Shown: positions 35,701-47,524, counted from the first letter of the stretch. The stretch is 64,000 bases of DNA from Pogonophryne albipinna (GCA_028583405.1 JAPTMU010000107.1:196648-260647), one strand, 5' to 3'. Numbers and translations: made by a program. The notes: generated by a model from the sequence alone, not told the origin.

Positions 35701-35784
35701 CTGCAGAGAAACAAGAGAGAAATCAGAGAGAGAATAAAGAGAGTTTGATGAGAACAGAATGAACCAATCACAGCTCCTCTCTAC

Positions 35785-36096
35785 CTTTGCAGGTGAGGCT
35801 AACAGCTGGGCCAGGTGAGCAGGTGTTTCTCTCTGAGGCTGAGCTACAGTCCAGGAGAGCAGACTCATGGCCTCCACACTGGAACTCTTTGGTCCCCATT
35901 GGAGCCTCCCCTTCTCCATAGAGCGCCCCCTGGAGGACTGAAGGAGCCCCACAGCCCAGCTGCCTGCAGACCACCTGAGCATCCTGCTGGTCAAAGTCAG
36001 CCTCACACACTGAGGACCAGGACGGGTTAGACGGGTCAGACCTCACCTCCAGTCTGCCTGAGCACAGACCGGTCCCCCCCAGCAGCCTGACAGAGT
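35785..36096 (-). CDS. SRCR domain D4 (eight-cysteine type)
   Basis: This 312-bp exon is phase 1-1 and 84 bp upstream of D5. It is nearly identical to D8 (GGTGLCSGRLEVRSD). Private changes are DPSNP, SPGPAV, and the last residues TCKG instead of TCSG, which also changes the exon end to CAAAG before GTAGAG. All eight cysteines are kept. Confidence 0.92.
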
Positions 36097-36273
36097 CTGC
36101 AGAGGACAGAAGATCAGACAGAGAGAGGTCAAAGACACAGAATAAAAGAGATTAAACTATATTTCAGATTCAAACTGGACTCAGTTCCAACATGAGTTCA
36201 TGATGAACAACAGAACACTTCTTGATATCAGCACAGACTGCAGGTACCCTCACATCTACATCTAATACCCTCT

Positions 36274-36989
36274 AATGCTGCGTTCACACCGGACCTGCGA
36301 AGATCCACATCGCTCTAGTTGCTCGAGTTTCACCGCAGCTGTCAGCTGTGTTTACTCGCATTCAAACAGGACGTGCTGGAGAGGAGGCGGGGCTTATCTC
36401 CATGTAAATACTATGGTAGATACAAACAACAACAACATGAACATATTTTACAGTAATTGTAATACACATTTCAAAATGATGCCCAAATAACTAAATACTA
36501 GTACTGGTTAGAAAAAGCAGTTATTCATGTTATTGATAAGTGTGCAGACAAGACGCAGAGGAACACTTTTAGAATGTTTTCTGGAGATCAGGCTAACCCA
36601 GGGGTCTGCAACCCGCGGCTCTTTCAGCTCTCTGCTCTGGCTCCCTGGAGCTTAGACAAAATAAGAAGGAAATAAAATAAAAATATTTGTAGGACTATTT
36701 ATATTTTGTTGCACGGTTGAAAATGTTTTGAATCTTGTATTTTGAAGTGATACTGTGACACATAAATACTCTAACATCTTAGCTCTAAAAGACTTCATTT
36801 TTTGTTTTTCTGAGAATTTCTGAAAACCAAAGACTCTGTTAACAAAATGATTTCTAAAAAGTGAAAGTGATAGGGTCTGGACTGTCTCCATGTGAGGACC
36901 CCCCAGGGTGAAGGACTCCATGTGGTGTGGAGATACTGCAGAGCCCGGCTGAGCTGATCAAAGCTGTGTTCAGGAGGTCTTGGTGCTGT
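36274..36989. other. Intron D3-D4: transposon ends and duplicated flank
   Basis: It begins with the TGCTGCGTTCACACC element fragment shared by all modules. Near 36598 CAGGGGTCTGCAACCCGCGG marks the start of a different hAT-like element, truncated. From about 36780 the sequence matches the minisatellite left flank at 33780 and 52950 (ccagagactctgttaa...gtctccatgt). No exon. Confidence 0.5.
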
Positions 36990-37270
36990 TATGATGGAAC
37001 CCAAAGAACCTGCTGGTGGAACCCAGAGAACCTGCTGGTGGAACCCAGAGAACCTGCTGGTGGAACCCAAAGAACCTGCTGGTGGAACCCAGAGAACCTG
37101 CTGGTGGAACCCAAAGAACCTGCTGGTGGAACCCAGAGAACCTGCTGGTGGAACCCAGAGAACATGCTGGTGGAACCCAGAGAACCTGCTGGTGGAACCC
37201 AAAGAACCTGCTGGTGGAACCCAAAGAACCTGCTGGTGGAACCCAGAGAACCTGCTGCTGGAACCCAGAG
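36990..37270. repeat. 22-bp minisatellite beside SRCR D3
   Basis: About 13 copies of AACCTGCTGGTGGAACCCAG + AG. This is the shortest of the three paralogous arrays, with no half-length units. Flanks are shared with 33974-34843 and 53142-53667. Confidence 0.95.
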
Positions 37271-37472
37271 GCTCAGAGAGAGGTGGAGCTGAAGGAGGAG
37301 TCCTTTCAGACTGGTTGGCCCCGGGGACTCCTGGAGCAGCAGACATGTTTCATATACACACATCAGGGAGGGCCGTTTGGAGACAAGCAGTGTTTCATAT
37401 TCACTGGGAGCTACTGGAGCCTTTAGAAGATGTGAGAGATGATGTCATTGGTGGTGTCACTGATGGGCTTAC

Positions 37473-37769
37473 CTGAGCAGGTGAGATTCAGGGTGTAGAG
37501 AGAGGCACCTGATCCTGCACACTCCCTCAGAGCAGATCCAGACTGAGCACAGGCAGGACTGATCCCCCACATAAATCTGTGTGAGGGCTCCTCTCTCTTT
37601 CCTACAGAAACAGCAGAGCCACAGTCGAGCTCTCTGCAGAGAACACCTGCTGCCTTCAGGGTCCAGAGAGAGTAATGGCCATCCACTGGTCTCCATTCTC
37701 CTCGATGTTTCACCTCTAGAGTTCCTGCACAGCGACTCTCTCCTCCCACCAGTCTCACCTCATCAGGCT
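37473..37769 (-). CDS. SRCR domain D3 (six-cysteine type)
   Basis: This 297-bp exon is phase 1-1, acceptor TCTCTGCAG. It starts EPDEVRLVGGESRCAGTLEV and has VDGHYS and KREEPSHRFMW. It ends LNLTCS with an intact glycosylation sequon. It is the closest copy to D7. The pairing with a 9.3-kb offset extends into non-coding flanks. Confidence 0.92.
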
Positions 37770-37853
37770 CTGCAGAGAAACAAGAGAGAGATCAGAGAGA
37801 GAATAAAGTGAGTTTGATGAGAACAGAATGAACCAATCACAGCTCCCCTCTAC

Positions 37854-38165
37854 CTGAGCAGGTGAGGCTAACAGCTGTGCCAGGTGAGCAGGTGTTTCTC
37901 TCTGAGGCTGAGCTACAGTCCAGGAGAGCAGACTCATGGCCTCCACACTGGAACTCTTTGGTCCCCATTGGAGCCTCCCCTTCTCCATAGAGCGCCCCCT
38001 GGAGGACTGAAGGAGCCCCACAGCCCAGCTGCCTGCAGACCACCTGAGCATCCTGCTGGTCAAAGTCAGCCTCACACACTGAGGACCAGGCCGGGTTAGT
38101 CTGGTCAGAGTTCACCTCCAGTCTACCTGAGCACAGACCGGTCCCATTCACCAGCCTGACAGAGT
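37854..38165 (-). CDS. SRCR domain D2 (eight-cysteine type)
   Basis: This 312-bp exon is phase 1-1 and 84 bp upstream of D3. It contains VNGTGLCSGRLEVNSDQTNP and NPAWSSVC, with TCSGRGEL reading through the donor (others REEL). Eight cysteines. The closest copy is D6. Confidence 0.92.
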
Positions 38166-38342
38166 CTGCAGAGGACAGAAGATCAGACAGAGAGAGGTCA
38201 AAGACAAAGAATAAGAGAGATTAAACTATATTTCAGATTCAAACTGGACTCAGTTCCAACATGAGTTCATGATGAACAACAGAACACTTCTTGATATCAG
38301 CACAGACTGCAAGTACCCTCACATCTACATCTAATACCCTCT

Positions 38343-38754
38343 GATGCTGCGTTCACACCGGACCTGCGAAGATCTGCATCGCTCTAGTTGCTCGAGTTTC
38401 ACCGCAGCTATCAGCTGTGTTTACTCCCATTCAAACAGGACGTGCTGGAGAGGAGGCGGGGCTTATTTCCACGTAGATATTATGGTAGTTACAAACAACA
38501 ACAACATTAATCTATTTTACTGTGATTTAATTGTAATACACATTTCAAAATGATGTCCAAATAACTGATACTGGCTAGAAAAAACATGTTTTCATGCTTT
38601 GACAAGTGTGCAGACAAGAAGGCAGAGGAAACACTTTTAAAATGTTCTCTGCATGGAGTTCAGGCTAAGCTAACATGTAGCTGCTCCGTCCAAACTCACA
38701 ACAACCTCACACAAACAGAAATAAAGCAGTGACTGTGGTTTGTATATTTATCAG
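38343..38754. mobile_element. TGCTGCGTTCACACC element fragment (D2 copy)
   Basis: Near-identical to 29037-29449, including the position of the hAT insertion that follows. It is part of the duplicated block 28150-29690 / 37445-38980. Confidence 0.6.
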
Positions 38755-39737
38755 GGCTGTCAGTCGAATGAAATATTTAATCGCGATTAATCGCAAATTA
38801 ATCTCACATTTTGTTTCTGTTCTAAATGTACCTTAGAGAGATTTTTTTATATTTGTATCAACATATGAGTGGACAAATATGCTTCATGCAAATGTTTGTT
38901 TATTATCATTGGAACAATGACAAATATTCTCCTGAATATTTTCAATACATCAACCTGGAACCTCTCTCTCTCTATTACACTCTCTCCCAACCCTGTCTAC
39001 TTCTTTGCACTGAGCCAGTTGCTCAAACAGACAAGCCTGTTTACATTGTCGGACGACAGGGCAGCTCGCTTCTTCTGAACAACACGCCCAGACAATGAGA
39101 ACAATCTCTCACAGGGTACGGATGTGGCAGGTGTTGCCAAGTAATTGCGTGAAAGACCGGTCATCTTGCTGTGTGCCCCTTCATGTTTGGACCCCCACTT
39201 TTGAGGACAGTCCTCCAGGGAAATAGTAGGCTCTGCCCTGTAGCGCCCCACACAGGTCTCAATACAGTCCTCCTCTTCATCAGACGAAGACTCTGGGGCA
39301 ACCATGAGAGCTGATCTTTTTATCGGTGGCTCAGACGTCGCTGGTTGTTCCGGCTATGCAGGCCTCTCCTCCCTGAGCAAGGCACTGAACGAACGCCACA
39401 CCTCAGCCCTGTCAGGTCTGGACAGACACTTCAGGTCCTTAAACCTATGACCCAGCGCTGTTGCAACTCTCAGCCATGCAATGTTTGTTTTGTCCTCGCG
39501 TTTCTCCATGTCTGTTTTGAAGGTCTGCTTGAATATCACCATGTAGGCTGGGTCATCCTCAGTGTATTCCATCACTCAATAGACGACACAAAGCAGGCAG
39601 CACCACTGAGCATGAAACAAACTCTCTCCTCCAAGAACTTCAGATATGTACCTGCTATAATAGAGAAAAGCACTTCAGTTAGGAGCTTGTTACATTCACA
39701 CACATTTGCCTTGCTCTCTTTCTCTCTCTCTCACACA
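38755..39737 (-). mobile_element. ZBED-like hAT element, copy 2, truncated
   Basis: It begins CAGGGCTGTCAGTCGAATG like copy 1 and matches it to about 38980, then continues into transposase C-terminal coding sequence. It ends by about 39737 in a CA-rich stretch; the N-terminal half is missing. Copies 1 and 2 preserve complementary halves of one ancestral element. Confidence 0.75.
38997..39575 (-). pseudogene. hAT transposase C-terminal half (dimerisation domain)
   Basis: The minus-strand fragment 39575-39354 carries EDDPAYMVIFKQTFKTDMEK and WLRVATALGHRFKDLKCLSR. The next frame (39305-38997) carries YLATPATSVPCERLFSLSGR and KKRAALSSDNVNRLVCLSNW. The ATPATSVPCERLFS...KRAALS block is the hAT C-terminal dimerisation motif of ZBED1-like transposases. 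A frame break near 39330 makes it inactive. Confidence 0.85.
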
Positions 39738-40312
39738 CACACATTACATTACATTGCATTTAGCTGACGCTTTTATCCAAAGCGACTTACAATAAGTGCG
39801 TTCGACCAACAAGACACAAACTTGAAGAAAACAGAATCATATAAGTACATCAGGTTTCATAGAGCTTTCAAGTGCTACTCAACTGGCTATAGATAAGCCA
39901 GTCCTTTATTAGTATATAAGTGCTTTGTTAACACACTCTCTCTCTCACACACACACTCTCACACTCTTTGGGCTGCTGTGGTTGCCGGAACTTGACCGTT
40001 AAAGTAAAATACATTACAAATTACAGTAGGTTGGCATAGACGTTACAGTCAACAATTGCTTAAGGTGAATTACAATGGCAAAAACAAATAGAGCTAGTGT
40101 ACAGAGTGCAGCTGTATTATCTGGGAAATAGAAGAGTCGGATCAGGATTCGATATTGGCAGACAATCAATATCAAATTAATCGGATCATTATTAGCATCA
40201 GCACTTGATCATTTTTGTCGACTTGCAGCCTAAATACAAAGAAAACTCCACTCCTCTCCTACCACTCTTACCTCTAATGAGCATTGGTAGAAATAGTGTC
40301 CGAGTCATAGGG
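39738..40312. other. Dispersed fish repeat; no gene seen
   Basis: 39741-39800 (attacattgcatttagctg, acgcttttatccaaagcgac) is a very common interspersed fish repeat. CT/CA-rich simple sequence lies at 39715-39740 and 39930-39970. The rest, up to the start of the 40-bp array, was not recognised. Confidence 0.5.
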
Positions 40313-43300
40313 TCCAGAACTGACTGAAGACATGTGGAACAGAGTCATAGAGTCCAGAACTGACTGAAGACATGTGGAACAGAGCCATGGGGTCCAGAAC
40401 TGACTGAAGACAAATGGAACAGAGCCATGGGGTCCAGAACTGACTGAAGACATGTGGAACAGTCATAAGGTCCAGAACTGACTGAAGACATGTGGAACAG
40501 AGTCATGGGGTCCAGAACTGACTGAAGACATGTGGAACAGAGTCATGGGGTCCAGAACTGACTGAAGACATGTGGAACGGAGTCATAGGGTCCAGAACTG
40601 ACTGAAGACATGTGGAACAGAGTCATAGGGTCCAGAACTGACTGAAGACATGTGGAACAGAGTCATAGGGTCCAGAACTGACTGAAGACATGTGGAACGG
40701 AGTCATAGGGTCCAGAACTGACTGAAGACATGTGGAACAGAGTCATAGGGTCCAGAACTGACTGAAGACATGTAGAACAGAGTCATAGGGTCCAGAATTG
40801 ACTGGAGACATGTGGAACAGAGCCATGGGGTCCAGAACTGACTGAAGACATGTGGAACAGAGTCATGGGGCCTATAACTGACTGGAGACATGTGGAACAG
40901 AGTCATAGGGTCCATAACTGACTGAAGACATGTGGAACAGAGTCATGGGGTCCTGAACTGACTGAAGACATGTGGAACAGAGTCATGGGGTCCAGACCTG
41001 ACTGAAGACATGTGGAACAGACTGATGGGGTCCAGAACTGACTGAAGACATGTGGAACAGAGTCATGGGGTCCAGAACTGACTGAAGACATGTGGAACAG
41101 AGTCATAGGGTCCAGAACTGAATAAAGACATGTGGAACAGACTCATAGGGTCCAGAACTGACTGAAGACATGTGGAACAGAGTCATGGGGTCCAGAACTG
41201 ACTGAAGACATGTGGAACAGAGTCATGGGGTCCAGACCTGACTGAAGACATGTGGAACAGACTCATGGGGTCCAGAACTGACTGAAGACATGTGGAACAG
41301 AGTCATGGGGTCCAGAACTGACTGAAGACATGTCGAACAGAGTCATGGGGTCCAGAACTGACTGAAGACATGTGGAACAGAGTCATGGGGTCCAGAACTG
41401 ACTGAAGACATGTGGAACAGAGTCATTGGGTCCAGAACTGACTGAAGACATGTGGAACAGAGTCATGGGGTCCAGAACTGACTGAAGACATGTGGAACAG
41501 AGTCATGGGGTCCAGAACTGACTGAAGACATGTCGAACAGACTCATGGGGTCCAGAACTGACTGAAGACATGTGGAACAGAGTCATGGGGTCCAGAACTG
41601 ACTGAAGACATGTCGAACAGAGTCATAGGGTCCAGAACTGACTGAAGACATGTGGAATAGAGTCATGGGGTCCAGAACTGACTGGAGACATGTGGAACAG
41701 AGTCATGGGGTCCAGAACTGACTGGAGACATGTGGAACAGAGTCATGGGGTCCAGAACTGACTGAAGACATGTCGAACAGAGTCATGGGGCCCAGAACTG
41801 ACTGAAGACATGTGGAACAGAGTCATAGGGTCCAGAACTGACTGAAGACATGTAGAACAGAGTCATAGGGTCCAGAACTGACTGGAGACATGTGGAACAG
41901 AGCCATGGGGTCCAGAACTGACTGAAGACATGTGGAACAGAGTCATAGGGTCCAGAACTGACTGGAGACATGTGGAACAGAGCCATGGGGCCCAGAACTG
42001 ACTGAAGACATGTGGAACAGAGTCATGGGGCCTATAACTGACTGGAGACATGTGGAACAGAGTCATAGGGTCCATAACTGACTGAAGACATGTGGAACAG
42101 AGTCATGGGGTCCTGAACTGACTGAAGACATGTGGAACAGAGTCATGGGGTCCAGACCTGACTGAAGACATGTGGAACAGACTGATGGGGTCCAGAACTG
42201 ACTGAAGACATGTGGAACAGAGTCATGGGGTCCAGAACTGACTGAAGACATGTGGAACAGAGTCATGGGGTCCAGAACTGACTGAAGACATGTGGAACAG
42301 AGTCATGGGGTCCAGAACTGACTGAAGACATGTGGAACAGAGTCATAGGGTCCAGAACTGACTGAAGACATGTGGAACAGAGTCATGGGGTCCAGAACTG
42401 ACTGAAGACATGTGGAACAGAGTCATGGGGTCCAGAACTGACTGAAGACATGTGGAACAGAGTCATGGGGTCCAGAACTGACTGAAGACATGTCGAACAG
42501 ACTCATGGGGTCCAGAACTGACTGAAGACATTGTGGAACAGAGTCATAGGGGTCCAGAACTGACTGAAGATCATGTGGAATAGAGTCATAGGGTCCAGAA
42601 CTGACTGAAGACATGTGGAACAGAGTCATGGGGTCCAGAACTGACTGGAGACATGTGGAAGCAGAGTCATGGGGTCCAGAACTGACTGGAGACATGTCGG
42701 AACAGAGTCATGGGGTCCAGAACTGACTGAAGACATGTGGAACAGAGTCATAGGGTCCAGAACTGACTGAAGACATGTAGAACAGAGTCATAGGGTCCAG
42801 AACTGACTGAAGACATGTGGAACAGAGCCATAGGGGTCCAGAACTGACTGAAGACATGTGGAACAGAGTCCATAGGGGTCCAGAACTGACTGAGACATGT
42901 GGAACAGAGCCATGGGGTCCAGAACTGACTGAAGACATGTGGAACAGAGTCATAGGGTCCAGAACTGACTGAAGACATGTGGAACAGAGTCATAGGGTCC
43001 AGAACTGACTGAAGACATGTGGAACAGAGTCATAGGGTCCAGAACTGACTGAAGACATGTAGAACAGAGTCATAGGGTCCAGAACTTGACTGAAGACATG
43101 TGGAACAGAGCATGGGGTCCAGAACTGACTGAAGACATGTGGAACAGAGTCATAGGGGTCCAGAACTGACTGAAGACATGTGGAACAGAGTCATGGGGTC
43201 CAGAACTGAACTGAAGACATGTGGAACAGAGTCATGGGGTCCAGAACTGACTGAGACATGGACCGGTGGAACAGGAGTCATGGGGTCCAGAACTGACTGA

Positions 43301-44800
43301 AGACATGTCGAACAGACTCATGGGTCCAGAAACTGACTGAAGACATTGTGGAACAGAGTCATGGGTCCAGAAACTGACTGAAGACATGTCGAACAGAGTC
43401 ATGGGGTCCAGAACTGACTGAAGACTTGTGGAACAGAGTCATGGGGTCCAGAACTGACTGAAGACATGTCGAACAGAGTCATAGGGTCCAGAACTGACTG
43501 AAGACATGTGGAACAGAGTCATGGGGTCCAGAACTGACTGGAGACATGTGGAGCAGAGTCATGGGGTCCAGAACTGACTGGAGACATGTGGAACAGAGTC
43601 ATGGGGTCCAGAACTGACTGAAGACATGTCGAACAGAGTCATGGGGTCCAGAACTGACTGAAGACATGTGGAACAGAGTCATTGGGTCCAGAACTGACTG
43701 AAGACATGTGGAACGGAGTCATGGGGTCCAGAACTGACTGAAGACATGTAGAACAGAGTCATAGGGTCCAGAACTGACTGGAGACATGTGGAACAGAGCC
43801 ATGGGGTCCAGAACTGACTGAAGACATGTGGAACAGAGTCATAGGGTCCAGAACTGACTGGAGACATGTGGAACAGAGCCATGGGGCCCAGAACTGACTG
43901 AAGACATGTGGAACAGACTCATGGGTTCCAGAACTGACTGAAGACATGTGGAACAGAGTCATAGGGTCCAGAACTGACTGAAGACACGTGGAACAGAGTC
44001 ATAGGGTCCAGAACTGACTGAAGACATGTAGAACAGAGTCATAGGGTCCAGAACTGACTGAAGACATGTAGAACAGAGTCATGGGGTCCAGAACTGACTG
44101 AAGACATGTGGAACAGAGTCATAGGGTCCAGAACTGACTGGAGACATGTGGAACAGAGCCATGGGGTCCCAGAACTGACAGAAGACATGTGGAACAGACT
44201 CATGGGGTCCAGAACTGACTGAAGACATGTGGAACAGAGTCATAGGGTCCAGAACTGACTGAAGACATGTGGAACAGAGTCATAGGGTCCAGAACTGACT
44301 GAAGACATGTAGAACAGAGTCATAGGGTCCAGAACTGACTGAAGACATGTAGAACAGAGTCATAGGGTCCAGAACTTACTGGAGACATGTGGAACAGAGC
44401 CATGGGGCCCAGAACTGACTGAAGACATGTGGAACAGACTCATGGGGTCCAGAACTGACTGAAGACATGTGGAACAGAGTCATGAGGTCCAGAACTGACT
44501 GAAGACATGTGGAACAGAGTCATGGGGTCCAGAACTGACTGAAGACATGTGGAACAGAGTCATAGGGTCCAGAATTGACTGAAGACATGTGGAACAGAGT
44601 CATGGGGTCCAGAACTGACTGAAGACATGTGGAACAGAGTCATGGGGTCCAGAACTGACTGAAGACATGTGGAACAGAGTCATAGGGTCCAGAACTGACT
44701 GAAGACATGTGGAACAGAGTCATAGGGTCCAGAATTGACTGAAGACATGTGGAACAGAGTCATAGGGTCCAGAACTGACTGAAGACATGTGGAACAGAGG
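40313..44800. repeat. 40-bp minisatellite, about 112 copies
   Basis: The unit is GAACAGAGTCATGGGGTCCA + GAACTGACTGAAGACATGTG, very regular at 40 bp, with recurrent variants (ggg/agg, gaag/ggag, tggaac/tcgaac/tagaac). A block of variants at 40700-41100 recurs about 1,160 bp later at 41860-42260 (both with cctataactgactggag and agactgatgggg), so larger segments duplicated within the array. It lies in intron D1-D2. Minus-strand ORFs here are repeat artefacts. Confidence 0.97.
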
Positions 44801-44869
44801 ACAGGCATGGTTCCATGTACAGGAAACTGGAACTTTGAACAGGTGTTTTTATCTTTTCTGCCTGAAGAT

Positions 44870-45448
44870 TCAAGATTCAAGTTCTTGATCAGGTGTTTGA
44901 TGTGGGCTGGCATGATCCTTTCTGCAGCGATGAATAAAGAAAACAAAGAAAACATTTTTATAATAACAACAATAATATGTGTATAACTATTTATATAACA
45001 CTTACACAATTGCAAAGTGATTCTCACAACAAAAATAAAGAACAAAACAATATCAACAATAAAAAAAAAACGTATTAAATGAATGTTAAGAGACAAATAA
45101 ATGTTTTTTCAGTCATTACAATGCACTGTTTGAAATGACCTTCCAAAGGCTAAATTCAAACTCAATACCATAAATAACTGGGTACCAAAGTGCTTTACCT
45201 GATAGAACACGTTCCACACGGAGCAGCAACCATCCGGCTGGGCCTTTTGCTGCATATCATCTCCTCCCTCTCTCTCTCTGGTGTTAGGTTCCAGTAGATC
45301 TCTACTATCCAATAAAACTGAAATTCCCAGAAAAATCATATTAAAAAAGTTAAAAACAATGACTTGCTTTTGGCATTGAAATGGATTAGAATCTCACCTT
45401 TTTCAGGAAGGCCAGGGAGTCGTTCCCTTCATGTCCACAACCAGTCAT
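44870..45448 (-). CDS. Small unrecognised three-exon gene, 73 codons
   Basis: Predicted coding exons are 45448-45398 (17 codons), 45317-45199 and 44921-44870 (stop TGA). All junctions are GT-AG (donors GTGAGA and GTAAAG; acceptors AATTTCAG and TCGCTGCAG) and the phases agree. The protein starts MTGCGHEGNDSLAFLKK, continues FYWIVEIYWNLTPERERE, EMICSKRPSRMVAAPCG, and ends PDQELES. An in-frame TGA 9 bp upstream supports this start. There is no signal peptide or transmembrane helix, four cysteines and a basic central stretch. I do not recognise the family. It sits inside intron D1-D2 of the SRCR gene on the same strand, and its stop lies about 70 bp from the 40-bp array. It could be a real small gene, a gene fragment or a chance splice model. 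Confidence 0.45.
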
Positions 45449-46176
45449 AGGAGTTCAAATGCAAAGCCTGAACGATGACAAGAGCGGGAGACTTACATTT
45501 TACAATTATATTTTTCAATAATACCAGAGCAGTGTGTACATAGGCCCTGTACGACATGCAGAGAACAGATCAAATCCCCTGACAGACTCACACACTTTGG
45601 TGATGTCCTCATCTGATAATGTTTCATCTTTTAGCAGCAAAGCAACTTTACTCAAAGTATATGTCGGACCCAACTCATTTACAGAGTGTGTAGGAGCCGC
45701 ATTTAAGTTTATTTTGTTTTGATATATTTGGAACCTTTATTAATGCATTTTGTCTGTTTCAGTGAGAGGTGTGCTTTGCTCAGGTGAAGGGGGCGGGGCT
45801 AAGGCTTTAAGTTGGAGGTGCGGTGTGTGACGGGGGAGCAGCAGGCAGCAGCAATACCGTCATTGACACGCAGATGCAACCTTATGCTTAGTCAAATACA
45901 GATTATTAGGATCTGCTTCTTAAGTTTATGTTAAATATTGTTTTCGTATTTTGTTTATGTTTGCTGGAAATAAACGTTGAAAAGCAACAGAAACGTCCAG
46001 TGGATTGTGTACTGCGAGTCTGACACTGCTTCCGAGGCCCAAGCTCTACATGTGGCCAAGAACAATAACTTTTGAGGTGAAATTTACAAGACAAACTTCT
46101 TGGGGATTTTGGCCACTACAGAGTGTTTGGATCTCCTCAACAATGGTCTGTATAGTTGAGTAGAAAAAAACTGTCC
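45449..46176. other. Upstream region of the small gene; possible LTR-like stretch
   Basis: A further 5' exon of the 73-codon gene is possible (acceptor-like ATCGTTCAG on the minus strand at about 45469). 45780-45860 is GC-rich (gggggcggggctaagg). 45740-46140 has an AATAAA at about 45969, but I could not define ends. Nothing is firmly called. Confidence 0.3.
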
Positions 46177-46184
46177 CTACAATT

Positions 46185-47328
46185 CAGTGGCGAGCCGTGA
46201 CTTTTATACCTAGGCCCTCTGACCCCCCCCCCCCCCTTCCCTCGAAAAAAAAGAAGAGATATTACGTCACAGCGTAGACTTCAGCGGAATATCAAAACAG
46301 CGGCCCGGGGTGCAAAACGCATCAATGACAGCGACCCTCTACCACACAGAACAACACCATTTATCTAAACACCTATCATGACAGGGCACCCACAGCCAAG
46401 TAACAATTACAAATGAATGAAGTCGGCACGGCGGCCCACAGTGAAAATGACTTAGGCCTACCTTTGATGATCAATCACTGAAACACTAAGTCCATCCTCC
46501 TGTCCTTCTGGATGAAGCACTTGATGGCGGGTCATGCAGCTGATCCTTTGCCACTCCAGTTTATCATTGGAACTCAATCTTGAAAATGACTCGGTTAATC
46601 ATTTCGCAACGATGTCATCACTATGTGAGCCATCATGAACGAACTTATGCTAATTATAAATCTATCGATCATAAATCTATCGATCATAAATCTATCGTTT
46701 AGATTTATGATTCGAAAATAATAAAAGTAGGGTAGACATGTGGATATTATCCGTCTGAACAAAACGTGCATTTATCAAACAGGTTCGTTTTCCACAGACC
46801 TTATTTCCAGCTATTTTCCAAAATCCTCTGGAGAAATTCCGTTGCTTTCTGTCGAGGGAATCCGAGCGCAGCTTACTTCCGGGTTTTAGGACGCGTCACT
46901 GCACCACTTGCATAGACCTCACAGCGGGCGGAACTTGTCATAAAGTCCGCGAAAATAAAGCCCGCCCATTTAGAGGGAAGATGTGATTGGTCAATTGTAC
47001 TGTCATGTGACATTACTCTCTCGTTGAGTTACTATAGCTGGCCCTCTGTGAATGTAGAGAGGGACCAACAAGCTCTCCCGTCTTCACAGAACTCGCAGAC
47101 GGCATTTAACCCTTCACATTCCAACAGAAACTGAACAGGCAGATTCTAAGGATTAATTTCTTTGGAAATATTATTTTAAATACAATTAAATCAAGTTATT
47201 TTGGTAAAACTAATGAAAAATATAACAACAACACATATATAAAAAAAAAAAAAAAAAGTCAAATATTATTTCTTAGAATATCTTAGGCCCTCACAGAGGG
47301 CCTAGAGGGCCCTGACGGCTCGCCACTG
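46185..47328. mobile_element. Non-autonomous hAT element, TSD CTACAATT
   Basis: This 1,144-bp element begins CAGTGGCGAGCCGTGAC and ends GACGGCTCGCCACTG. A perfect 8-bp duplication CTACAATT flanks it (46177-46184, 47329-47336). Next to each end are inverted copies of taggccct motifs. No transposase was found. 46660-46700 has three copies of gatcataaatctatc. Confidence 0.92.
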
Positions 47329-47524
47329 CTACAATTTCAGGTAGATAACACACATTTGTGAGAAAAGTTAACAATGAAGCACAAAACCCCTCTTTGTATT
47401 AAGCTAGCTGCCACAGAAAGTACAGCTTAACATGCTAACCTTTGGTGAGCTACAGTAAAGCTAACTTCATGTTCAACACAAAACCTTTAACGTGCATTAC
47501 ATTGACGATTTTGACACAACTTAA

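Noticed and set aside
33823..37476. ORFs with GSTSRFSGFHQQ or NPENLLVEPREPAGG repeats
   Set aside because: Both strands of the 22-bp array are open in several frames. Similar ORFs occur at 52991-53819.
40703..43962. Minus-strand ORFs with DPMTLFHMSSVSSG repeats
   Set aside because: 40-bp minisatellite in an SRCR intron, not coding.
5886..44800. CRISPR array
   Set aside because: The arrays are head-to-tail repeats without unique spacers, in vertebrate DNA.
40313..44800. Common origin of the two 40-bp minisatellites (5.9 kb and 40.3 kb)
   Set aside because: Both units contain GACTGAA followed by ACATGT, and both are 40 bp, but the rest does not align; coincidence cannot be excluded by eye.
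45740..46140. A second solo LTR
   Set aside because: It has an AATAAA and a GC-rich start, but no matching ends or target duplication could be found.
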